The notes below the pieces were generated by a model. It searched no databases and was not told the origin of the DNA. It worked only from the letters and a program-made list of their open reading frames with translations. A stretch of 24,497 bases of DNA from CALHVX01 sp964640725 (GTDB lineage Bacteria > Pseudomonadota > Gammaproteobacteria > Pseudomonadales > Azotimanducaceae): positions 1-24,497 of the forward strand of contig CAZXIJ010000041.1 in NCBI GenBank assembly GCA_964640725.1. The letters are read 5' to 3'. Every line of letters begins with the position of its first letter. Position 1 is the first letter of the stretch. The translations under genes and the position numbers were made by a program. Shown here piece after piece: positions 1 to 6,046 of the stretch.

Positions 1-13
1 TTTGCGCTCGCAC

Positions 14-34
14 CTTCGAACCGGTGGTTCGAAG
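14..34. repeat. Perfect 9-bp inverted repeat
   Basis: CTTCGAACC at 14-22 and GGTTCGAAG at 26-34 are exact reverse complements separated by GGT. Both arms contain TTCGAA, the T-loop core of tRNA genes. The repeat overlaps the tRNA-Ser-like remnant and may be part of the same rearranged scar or an integrase core-type site. It is followed by no T-tract, so it is not an obvious terminator. Confidence 0.5.
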
Positions 35-55
35 TGAATCCCTCTCTCTCCGCCA
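26..55 (+). other. tRNA-Ser-like 3' end, probably a fragment or att remnant
   Basis: Positions 36-55 read like the 3' end of a typical bacterial tRNA-Ser: the 3' T-stem strand, then TCTCTCC for the acceptor, a discriminator G and an encoded CCA at 53-55. An intact gene would have the T-loop GGTTCGAATCC. Here GGTTCGAA (26-33) is separated from GAATCCC (36-42) by GT, with GAA repeated, so no regular 5-bp T-stem forms. I therefore read it as a degenerate or duplicated 3' fragment and not a functional tRNA. Such 3' scars are commonly left where integrative elements insert into tRNA genes. The upstream part is outside the window, so a real tRNA cannot be excluded. Confidence 0.35.
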
Positions 56-79
56 ATTCTTCGCTCGAGGCAGCCGCTG

Positions 80-451
80 ATGGCCGACCCGTCCCGTGGC
101 TTTGTCCCCTATCTGTTTCTCGACGACGCAGCGGCTGCGCTTCAGTGGTACGCCCGGGTTTTCGGTTTCGAGGAAATCGGCCGCTGGGCGGGTGACGACG
201 GCAAGGTTCACAACGCGGAAATGCGCGCTGGCGACGCCGAGGTCTGGCTCGATGGCGGCGGGCGCTTGCGCACGGACGATCCTCGACCCCAATGGGTTGG
301 GATCTGGGTGGATGATGTGGACGCGATGTACCAGCGCATCACCGCAGCCGGGATAACTTGCGATGCGCCGGTGGACCGCGAATTCGGTGTGCAGATGCTC
401 AACGTGCCCGATGGCATGGGCTACCTGTGGGGCTTCATGCGCCGCTGTTGA
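80..451 (+). CDS. VOC superfamily protein (glyoxalase/bleomycin-resistance fold)
   Basis: This 123-residue protein has the size and pattern of a single-domain vicinal oxygen chelate protein. The N-terminal half carries the typical FVPYLFLDDAAAALQWYARVFG stretch, where a strand leads into a helix before FGFEE. The C-terminal half repeats the fold with VGIWVDDVDAMYQRI and ends in the NVPDGMGYLWGF region typical of PhnB-like and glyoxalase-like proteins. Family members bind a metal or a small molecule and act as lyases, dioxygenases or sequestering resistance proteins. The substrate cannot be named here. The ATG has a GAGG ribosome site at 67-70. It stands alone downstream of the tRNA-like scar, and the next gene starts about 75 bp later on the same strand. 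Confidence 0.85.
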   Translation: MADPSRGFVPYLFLDDAAAALQWYARVFGFEEIGRWAGDDGKVHNAEMRAGDAEVWLDGGGRLRTDDPRPQWVGIWVDDVDAMYQRITAAGITCDAPVDREFGVQMLNVPDGMGYLWGFMRRC

Positions 452-525
452 ACACCGCAACGCACCGCAGGGGAGCACGCGGTCTCGGCACCGTCCTGCT
501 GTGGGCGTATACCGCCGTGGATTGC

Positions 526-2064
526 GTGAGGACAAAGCGTTGGCTAGCCTGTAGGCCCGCTCCTTCGAGAGCGCTCGGCAGTATCGATATTCAGATCGCG
601 AATTCGAGCAACCCTCAACCTGCGCCCCTTGGCCTCGGACTGAAAGCAGCGTACGGGGCGGGTTCCGCGGCCTACGGCATCAAAGACAACGGCTTCAACT
701 ACTTTCTGCTGCTGTACTACAGCCAGGTTCTGGGGCTTGATGCCGCTTTGGTTGGGGTCGCGATCACGACGGCCCTGGTGCTGGACGCGATCAGCGACCC
801 GGTGATTGGCTACTGGTCCGATAACCTGCGCTCGCGCTGGGGCCGGCGGCACCCGTTCATGTACGCGGCGGCGCTGCCGATCTCGCTGTCTTTTTTCATG
901 CTGTGGAACCCGCCGGAATCGCTGACCGACACCGGGCTGTTCTGGTACCTGCTGTTGTTTGCGGTGTTGATTCGCACTTTTATTACCGCTTACGAAACGC
1001 CGAGCGCCGCGCTCGCCCCGGAATTGACCGAAGACTACGACGAGCGCAGCTCGCTGATTAGCTTTCGCTACTACTTCGCCTGGACCGGCGGCAATTGCAT
1101 GACGGTGTTGATGTTCTTCTTTGTATTCCCGGCCATGGTGACCGTATCGGTGGCCGATGGCCGCTTTAACCGCGACAGCTACGAGATCTTCGGCATCGTG
1201 GCGTCGGCACTGATCTTCCTGTCCATCATGGTGTCTTCCCTGGGCACGCACCGCCGCATCCCGCACCTGAAACAGCCGCCACCCGAACGGGCGCTATCGC
1301 CCCGAAAAGTGTTCGCAGAGTTTCGCGAGACCTTGTCCGAACGCTCTTTTCTGGCGCTCTTCGGGGCCGCTCTGTGCGGCGCCGTGGCGACCGGTTTTGC
1401 CGCGTCGCTGACCTTTTACATCCTGACCTTTTTCTGGGAATTCTCGTCTTTCGAGACTGGCACCATCACCCTGGGCACCTTCGTCGCTGCGCTGATCGGG
1501 CTGTTCCTTGCGCCGTTGGTGACCCGGCGCCTGGGCAAAAAGCGCGGCGCCATCGTTGTCGGTCTGATCGCGTTCATTGGCTCACCGATGCCCATGGCGC
1601 TAAAGCTGCTGGGCTGGTTGCCAGACGACGACACCTTCGTTTTCTACTTCGTGCTGATCACCGGCATTGTCGATGTCGGGCTGATTATCTGTTACCAGAT
1701 CCTGGTGGCCTCGATGATGGCGGACCTGGTGGAGCTGAGCGAACTGAAGACCGGGCGCCGCAGCGAAGGCGTGTTTTCCGCTGCCCTGACTTTTGTGCGC
1801 AAGAGCGTCCAGGGCCTGGGTCTCTTGCTGGCTTCTCTGGTCCTGTCCCTTGCTGATTTTCCCGCCGGCGCAAACGTTGCCGAGGTGCCCACGGCTGCGG
1901 CCGAGCGTCTGGCCATGTTTTACATTCCGACGATTCTGGTGATCTGGATGACGATGATGGCGGTCATCAGCCGCTATCGTCTGGATCGGGGCACGCACGA
2001 AGCCAACCTGCGTGCGCTGCAGTCTGCGCGGGCGGAGCGAGCAGCAGCCGAACCGGCGGGCTAG
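526..2064 (+). CDS. GPH-type (glycoside-pentoside-hexuronide) sugar:cation symporter, MFS
   Basis: A polytopic inner-membrane transporter of the MelB-like GPH branch of the major facilitator superfamily, expected to import a glycoside with Na+ or H+. Diagnostic sequence is KAAYGAGSAAYGIKDNGFNY at the first helix, then DAISDPVIGYWSDNLRSRWG followed by RRHPF, which is the family's cytoplasmic loop signature after helix 2. About 12 hydrophobic segments follow. The reading frame stays open back to 358, but that would add an unlikely N-terminal leader overlapping the VOC gene. The family usually has about 450-500 residues. I chose GTG at 526 (512 aa). An ATT at 589 would fit the family length better, and neither has a convincing ribosome site. 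The stop overlaps the convergent pspF stop by 4 bp. No sugar-catabolic gene is adjacent, so the substrate is unknown. Confidence 0.85.
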   Translation: MRTKRWLACRPAPSRALGSIDIQIANSSNPQPAPLGLGLKAAYGAGSAAYGIKDNGFNYFLLLYYSQVLGLDAALVGVAITTALVLDAISDPVIGYWSDNLRSRWGRRHPFMYAAALPISLSFFMLWNPPESLTDTGLFWYLLLFAVLIRTFITAYETPSAALAPELTEDYDERSSLISFRYYFAWTGGNCMTVLMFFFVFPAMVTVSVADGRFNRDSYEIFGIVASALIFLSIMVSSLGTHRRIPHLKQPPPERALSPRKVFAEFRETLSERSFLALFGAALCGAVATGFAASLTFYILTFFWEFSSFETGTITLGTFVAALIGLFLAPLVTRRLGKKRGAIVVGLIAFIGSPMPMALKLLGWLPDDDTFVFYFVLITGIVDVGLIICYQILVASMMADLVELSELKTGRRSEGVFSAALTFVRKSVQGLGLLLASLVLSLADFPAGANVAEVPTAAAERLAMFYIPTILVIWMTMMAVISRYRLDRGTHEANLRALQSARAERAAAEPAG

Positions 2065-3116
2065 TCCGCGGCCAGCAGGTCGTACTTTTTCAGGCAACCA
2101 CGAAGCTGGTGGTAGGTGAGCCCCAGGAGCTCGGCCGCTTTCCGCTGGTTGTGTTTGGCCTCGTTCATAGCCTGTTCGATCAGCGCGATCTCGATTTCCT
2201 TGAGCGTGTTTTTCAAATCCACAGGCAGCGTGTGGCCGGCTGCCCGGGCGGGCTCAGGTGCCGGCGAGCTGCCGGCCGTTGCGGTCGGTGGCTCAGCCGA
2301 CGGCTCTGGCGCGCCCATCGGTGCGCGATCCGGCCCGGGTCGCCAGGGGGACTCGAAGGGGTCGAAGACGACCTCGTCGATTTCTTCTTCTTGTTCCCAG
2401 CGATAGACCGACCGCTCGACGACGTTCTTGAGTTCCCGAACGTTGCCGGGCCAGTCGTGGTCGAGCAACGCATCGCGGGCGGCGGGGCTGAAGCCTGGAA
2501 ACAGCTCCCGGCCGAGGTCAGAGGCCATGGCGATCCCGAAGTGAGCCGCGAGCAAGGGAATATCTTCTGTTCGCTCCCGCAGCGGTGGGAGAGTCACCAC
2601 GTCAAAGGCCAGCCGGTCCAGCAGGTCCGGCCGAAACTTGCCCTGGGCGGCGAGAGCCGGCAGGTCCTGATTGGTGGCCGCGACCAGGCGCACATCGCAG
2701 GTCAGCGTCTTGCTGCCGCCGAGCCGCTCGAACTCGCCGTACTCGATGAGCCGGAGCAGCTTTTCCTGAACGGCGGGGGTGGTGGTCGCCAGCTCGTCCA
2801 GGAACAGGGTGCCGCCGTGAGCGCGCTCGAACCGCCCGGCCCGGGCTTTGCTGGCGCCGGTAAAGGCGCCGGCCTCGTGTCCGAACAGCTCGCTCTCCAG
2901 CAGGCTGTCGCTGATCGCGGCGCAGTTCATGGTGAGGTAGGGCCCTTCCCAGCGATTCGACAGATAGTGCAGCCGGGCGGCGATCAGCTCCTTGCCGGTA
3001 CCGCGCTCGCCGACAACCAGCACCGGCCGGGTCAGGGGAGCCGCCAGCGAGACCTCTTCCAGAACCTTCAGAAAGTTAGGCGATTCGCCAATCAGGCGTT
3101 CTGGTTCCCGCTGCAT
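2061..3116 (-). CDS. pspF: PspF, sigma-54-dependent activator of the phage-shock operon
   Basis: An AAA+ bacterial enhancer-binding protein of 351 residues with no N-terminal receiver domain, as in PspF. In PspF, PspA binds and restrains the ATPase. Visible motifs are Walker A (VGERGTGKE), the sigma-54-contacting GAFTGA loop, Walker B (GGTLFLDEL), the arginine-finger region (FRPDLLDRLAFDVV) and a C-terminal Fis-type helix-turn-helix (QRKAAELLGLTYHQLRG). A Pro/Ala-rich linker of roughly 50 residues separates the ATPase from the DNA-binding domain and looks longer than in E. coli. An in-frame TTG exists at 3125. ATG at 3116 is preferred because it aligns with the E. coli start without extra residues. 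It diverges from pspA, whose sigma-54 promoter lies in the shared intergenic region. Confidence 0.95.
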   Translation of the reverse strand: MQREPERLIGESPNFLKVLEEVSLAAPLTRPVLVVGERGTGKELIAARLHYLSNRWEGPYLTMNCAAISDSLLESELFGHEAGAFTGASKARAGRFERAHGGTLFLDELATTTPAVQEKLLRLIEYGEFERLGGSKTLTCDVRLVAATNQDLPALAAQGKFRPDLLDRLAFDVVTLPPLRERTEDIPLLAAHFGIAMASDLGRELFPGFSPAARDALLDHDWPGNVRELKNVVERSVYRWEQEEEIDEVVFDPFESPWRPGPDRAPMGAPEPSAEPPTATAGSSPAPEPARAAGHTLPVDLKNTLKEIEIALIEQAMNEAKHNQRKAAELLGLTYHQLRGCLKKYDLLAAD

Positions 3117-3135
3117 CCTGCTCAAAACCCTGAAA

Positions 3136-3156
3136 TAGTGGCGGAAAAGACTAACT
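3136..3156. promoter_or_regulatory. Candidate PspF upstream activating sequence
   Basis: TAGTG at 3136-3140 and CTAACT at 3151-3156 contain inverted TAGT/ACTA half-sites about 10 bp apart. They lie roughly 100-120 bp upstream of the predicted pspA start site, the distance at which PspF enhancers sit in enterobacteria. The site is also just upstream of pspF, so binding could autorepress that gene. The assignment rests on position and partial symmetry only. Confidence 0.3.
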
Positions 3157-3199
3157 CGTGGTTGGCCGGCTCGCCAGGGTTAAGAAAAAAACGTATATA

Positions 3200-3212
3200 A
3201 AACAGATAGATA
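3200..3212 (-). promoter_or_regulatory. Candidate IHF site in the psp control region
   Basis: On the minus strand, TATCTA-N4-TTT is a 7/9 match to the IHF consensus WATCAR-N4-TTR. It lies within an AT-rich island (3181-3220) in otherwise GC-rich DNA, between the putative PspF enhancer and the sigma-54 promoter. IHF-assisted looping is known for E. coli pspA. The local AT-richness is clear, while the exact site is tentative. Confidence 0.3.
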
Positions 3213-3228
3213 CGATCTTTCTGGAAGC

Positions 3229-3244
3229 TGGCACGGATCCTGTA
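3229..3244 (+). promoter_or_regulatory. Sigma-54 promoter of pspA
   Basis: TGGCAC (3229-3234), a 5-bp spacer, then CTGTA (3240-3244) matches the -24/-12 sigma-54 pattern TGGCAC-N5-TTGCW. The GT in place of GC at -12 also occurs in the E. coli pspA promoter (TGGCAC-N5-TTGTA). Predicted transcription starts near 3255, giving a leader of about 70 nt before the pspA ATG. An adjacent divergent pspF makes the assignment strong. Confidence 0.8.
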
Positions 3245-3325
3245 ACCCCTAAAGCGAATGCCGATGCGACTGACGGACGGCCCGGCCAGAGCATCGACAC
3301 CCAGTGAAACCGGAGGCTTCGCCAC

Positions 3326-4009
3326 ATGAGCATCTTTTCTCGCATGAGCGACATCATCAATTCCAACATCAACTCGTTGCTCGACAAGGCGGAGGATCCT
3401 GAAAAGATGGTCCGCCTGATCATCCAGGAAATGGAAGAAACGCTGGTTGAAGTGCGCAGCACCTCGGCCCGTGCCATCGCCGACAAGAAAGAACTGCAGC
3501 GCCGTCACGAGTGGCTGATCGAAGAGGTCACGGAGTGGGAGCGCAAGGCCGAGGTCGCGGTGAGCCGCGGGCGAGACGATCTCGCCAAAGGCGCGCTGGT
3601 TGAGCGCAACAAGGCCCAGGGCGCTGCTGACGCGATCGCCGAGGAACGCGGAATCATCGACGGCACGCTCGCGAAGCTCGGCGATGACGTCGCCATGCTG
3701 CAGGCCAAGATCAAAGATGCCAAGGCGCGCCAGAACGCCATCGTGCTTCGGGGCCAGGCGGCCCAGACCCGGCTGGGCGTCAAGCGTCAGCTCTCGGACC
3801 ACAGCATCGACGACGCGCTGCTGCGCTTCGAGCAATACGAGCGCAAAATGGACGACCTGGAAGGCGAAATTGAGTCCTACGATCTGGGCCAGAAGACCCT
3901 CGCTGACGAGATCGAAGATCTGGAGCACGACGACGAGCTCGACAGTCAGCTGGCGGCGTTCAAGGCCCGGGTATCATCGGACAGCAAGAACGCCAACGGC
4001 GGCCACTGA
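3326..4009 (+). CDS. pspA: PspA, phage shock protein A (IM30/ESCRT-III family)
   Basis: A 227-residue, almost entirely coiled-coil protein beginning MSIFSRMSDIINSNINSLLD, the amphipathic membrane-sensing helix typical of PspA. The EDPEKMVRLIIQEME signature follows, then long charged helices to about residue 210. E. coli PspA has 222 residues. PspA has two roles. It inhibits PspF in the cytosol, and under envelope stress it forms ESCRT-III-like assemblies that stabilise the inner membrane. The ATG has a CGGAGG ribosome site at 3311-3316. It is the first gene of the operon behind the sigma-54 promoter, followed after 50 bp by pspB. No oddities seen. Confidence 0.97.
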   Translation: MSIFSRMSDIINSNINSLLDKAEDPEKMVRLIIQEMEETLVEVRSTSARAIADKKELQRRHEWLIEEVTEWERKAEVAVSRGRDDLAKGALVERNKAQGAADAIAEERGIIDGTLAKLGDDVAMLQAKIKDAKARQNAIVLRGQAAQTRLGVKRQLSDHSIDDALLRFEQYERKMDDLEGEIESYDLGQKTLADEIEDLEHDDELDSQLAAFKARVSSDSKNANGGH

Positions 4010-4059
4010 ACCAGATCTTGTTCGGTCGCGTCGTTCCCGAGTCAACGAAGGAGTAATTC

Positions 4060-4365
4060 ATGGAAGGTTGGATGGTCCTGTTCTTTGTGCCGTCCCTGGC
4101 GTTCATCTGCCTGGTCGCGCCGATCTGGATCTACATGCACTACCGCAGCAAACAGCAGTCCCAGGGGGCTTTGTCGGAAGCGGAGCGCGAGCAGATGTCA
4201 GAGCTCTCTGGCAAGGCCGTTCGCATGCTGGAACGCATCGAAACCCTGGAAGCGATTCTGGATCAGGAAGCGCCCGGCTGGCGCCAGGGCGGCAGCCGTG
4301 ACGAAGCGCTGGCAAGCCGCTCGGCCCGGGCCGACAACGGGGTCAGCGCGGCCAGCGGCAACTAG
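4060..4365 (+). CDS. pspB: PspB, phage shock membrane sensor
   Basis: A 101-residue bitopic membrane protein. One transmembrane helix spans about residues 5-26 (MVLFFVPSLAFICLVAPIWI) and is followed by the YRSKQQSQ basic boundary. A cytosolic coiled coil then contains the family element LSGKAVRMLERIETLEAIL followed by APGWR. PspB works with PspC to pull PspA away from PspF when the inner membrane is damaged. E. coli PspB has about 74 residues, and the extra 25 here are a polar Ser/Arg/Ala tail. AAGGAG at 4048-4053 is a good ribosome site. The gene lies between pspA and pspC. Confidence 0.93.
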   Translation: MEGWMVLFFVPSLAFICLVAPIWIYMHYRSKQQSQGALSEAEREQMSELSGKAVRMLERIETLEAILDQEAPGWRQGGSRDEALASRSARADNGVSAASGN

Positions 4366-4410
4366 CCGCCGCCCGGTACCCCGAGCCTGACTACTGATCA
4401 AGGAGACACA

Positions 4411-5073
4411 GTGAGCAATAACAAACAATACGACACCCGCGGCAGGTCCGACTCAGATCGCCAGCGCGCATCCAGCTCGGATCTGCAGCGCGCGATCGCC
4501 CAGCTCGAGGAGGCCGTTCAGGACGTTGTGAGATCGACCACGGACGACCTGGCGGGACGCGCGACGGCGATGCTTGACGAAACGACGCGGCGGCTGCGCG
4601 GCGCCGCAGACAGCAGCGACAATGCAGGCTGGGGCGAACGGGTCGGGCGCAAGCTCGACGAGCTGAAGCCCAAGGCGCGCAAGCTCCAGCGGGACCCGCA
4701 CAACGTTCGCATTGCCGGTGTCTGTGCCGGTGTGGCGCGCTACTTTGGCGTGGAGTCCTGGGTCGCTCGGCTGGGCACGGTCACGGCGTTCATCTTTATG
4801 CCGCAGCTCACCGTGCCGGCCTATCTTGTTGGCTGGGCGCTCATGGAAAAAGGCGGTCAGGAAAAAGACAGCTGGGTGGCGCGACAGCGCGATGACCATC
4901 GATCGCCGGCGCCGGAATTTGGCCCGCGCCTGTCCCCGCGCCGCAGCCTGCGCCAGGTCCACGCCGATCTGACGGATGCGGAGCTGAAGCTGCGGCGCCT
5001 GGAAACCCATGTAACGTCCGACCAATACGCTCTGCGGCGCGAGCTGGCGGCCCTTGACGGCAGCCGGCCCTGA
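4411..5073 (+). CDS. pspC: PspC-domain protein with N- and C-terminal extensions
   Basis: A 220-residue protein carrying a PspC domain at about residues 90-150: RDPHNVRIAGVCAGVARYFG, then a hydrophobic segment (LGTVTAFIFMPQLTVPAYLV) and GWALMEK. In enterobacteria PspC is about 120 residues with the domain near the N-terminus. Here roughly 90 polar residues precede it, including a probable helix with heptad-like Leu/Val spacing (LQRAIAQLEEAVQDVV). A charged coiled coil of about 40 residues ends the protein (LTDAELKLRRLETHVTSDQY). The start is GTG at 4411 behind AAGGAGA. The domain identifies it as the PspB partner. The extensions may provide extra contacts with PspA or with the small protein downstream. 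Confidence 0.9.
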   Translation: MSNNKQYDTRGRSDSDRQRASSSDLQRAIAQLEEAVQDVVRSTTDDLAGRATAMLDETTRRLRGAADSSDNAGWGERVGRKLDELKPKARKLQRDPHNVRIAGVCAGVARYFGVESWVARLGTVTAFIFMPQLTVPAYLVGWALMEKGGQEKDSWVARQRDDHRSPAPEFGPRLSPRRSLRQVHADLTDAELKLRRLETHVTSDQYALRRELAALDGSRP

Positions 5074-5143
5074 TTGGTCGCTGTCCTGACAGCATGAGCG
5101 ACGCACGTGTTGCTTCTTCGAACTTTCTGACCCTGGAGCTTTT

Positions 5144-5368
5144 ATGACCGTCTTCACCATGGTGACCTGGATTGTCGTTGTCGGTTGCCTGACCGGGGTG
5201 ATCTCCGACTATCTGAAGACGCGTCGCGTCGAAGCCAAGCAGCGGAACGCTGGCGGTTCCGAACAGCTGGAGGCCTTGACGGAACGAGTCCGGGTGCTGG
5301 AACGCATCGTCACCGATGAGCGCTACGATTTGCGCCGCGAGATTAAAGAGCTAGAGCGGCACGGGTAA
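5144..5368 (+). CDS. Small PspB-like membrane protein at the end of the psp operon
   Basis: A 74-residue protein with one N-terminal hydrophobic helix (VTWIVVVGCLTGVISDYL), a basic stop-transfer patch (KTRRVEAKQR) and a C-terminal coiled coil (LEALTERVRVLERIVTDE, then YDLRREIKELE). Architecture and length match PspB, and the coiled-coil wording resembles envelope-stress membrane proteins of the PspB/PspC group. It is not a strong match to the canonical PspB at 4060, so it may be a divergent paralogue or replace PspD. It begins 70 bp after pspC, with a GGAG-type site at 5132-5137. The last 26 bp overlap the convergent phosphodiesterase gene. Confidence 0.8.
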   Translation: MTVFTMVTWIVVVGCLTGVISDYLKTRRVEAKQRNAGGSEQLEALTERVRVLERIVTDERYDLRREIKELERHG

Positions 5369-6035
5369 TCCGGTCCGGGCGATCGGTAAAGACGGCGTCG
5401 ACCCCCAGCCGGGCCAGGCGCCTGCCGGTCGGCAGCCGATTCACCGTGTAGGCCATGAGCGCCAGCCCTGCCTGGTGAACCTGCCGGGCTCGAGCCGCGG
5501 TGACGGCCCGCCAGTTTAGATTGATCGACGCGGCCTGCAGTTGCGCCGCCGTATCCAGCAGCCCCGTCCGCCACCGTTCCGACAGCACGCCGATCGGCGC
5601 GGTCCCGCCGCAACCCCGGTAGGTAGCCAGTGCCTCGTGATCAAAGGAAGAAATGAGCAGGGACCGATCGTCCAGGTCCTCGGCGATCCGGCAAACCGGC
5701 TCGGCGGTACCCGGCCCCTTGAGCTCGATGTTGACCAGCAGGTCCTGGGGCACCACCGCCAGCACCTGGGACAGGGTCGGAATCGGCGCGCCGCCGGCAT
5801 CCAGGGCCCGCAGCTGCGATCGGGTGAGGTCCACCAGACGCCCTTTGCCGTTGGTGGTGCGGTCCACCCGGGCATCGTGGATCACCCACAGCTCCCCGTG
5901 AACCCAGTAAACGTCCAGCTCGACGCCGTCTACGGCGTGGCGCAGCGCGGCTTTGAAGCTGGGCACGGTGTTTTCGGCGACCAGCCCGGCCGCACCGCGG
6001 TGACCAATGATGGAGGGGGAGACGGCTTCTCGCAT
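5343..6035 (-). CDS. ugpQ: Glycerophosphodiester phosphodiesterase (UgpQ-like)
   Basis: A 230-residue single-domain GDPD with no signal peptide, so probably cytosolic like UgpQ. It would hydrolyse glycerophosphodiesters from phospholipid turnover to glycerol-3-phosphate and an alcohol. Catalytic elements are present: IGHRGA with the His/Arg pair at residues 12-13, AENTVPSF with the metal-binding Glu, GVELDVYW, VIHDARVDRTTNG, and the C-terminal VDAVFTDRPD typical of the family. An in-frame GTG at 6068 would extend it into dnaX. ATG at 6035 is preferred because HRG normally lies close to the N-terminus. It diverges from dnaX with only 11 bp between start codons and converges on the last psp gene. 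Confidence 0.92.
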   Translation of the reverse strand: MREAVSPSIIGHRGAAGLVAENTVPSFKAALRHAVDGVELDVYWVHGELWVIHDARVDRTTNGKGRLVDLTRSQLRALDAGGAPIPTLSQVLAVVPQDLLVNIELKGPGTAEPVCRIAEDLDDRSLLISSFDHEALATYRGCGGTAPIGVLSERWRTGLLDTAAQLQAASINLNWRAVTAARARQVHQAGLALMAYTVNRLPTGRRLARLGVDAVFTDRPDRITRAALAL

Positions 6036-6040
6036 AGAAT
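6035..6040 (+). promoter_or_regulatory. Possible -10 element immediately before dnaX
   Basis: TAGAAT is a 5/6 match to TATAAT and ends 6 nt before the dnaX ATG. If used, transcription would start at or next to the start codon and give a leaderless message. No -35 hexamer is evident 16-18 bp upstream, and a single hexamer can arise by chance. Confidence 0.2.
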
Positions 6041-6046
6041 GGGACC

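Noticed and set aside
358..525. The full 568-residue version of the symporter
   Set aside because: It would overlap the end of the VOC gene with a low-complexity Arg/Cys-rich leader not found in this family.
5080..5093. GCTGTC/GACAGC inverted repeat after pspC as a terminator
   Set aside because: The stem is short with almost no loop and has no T-tract. The psp operon probably continues to the small gene at 5144.
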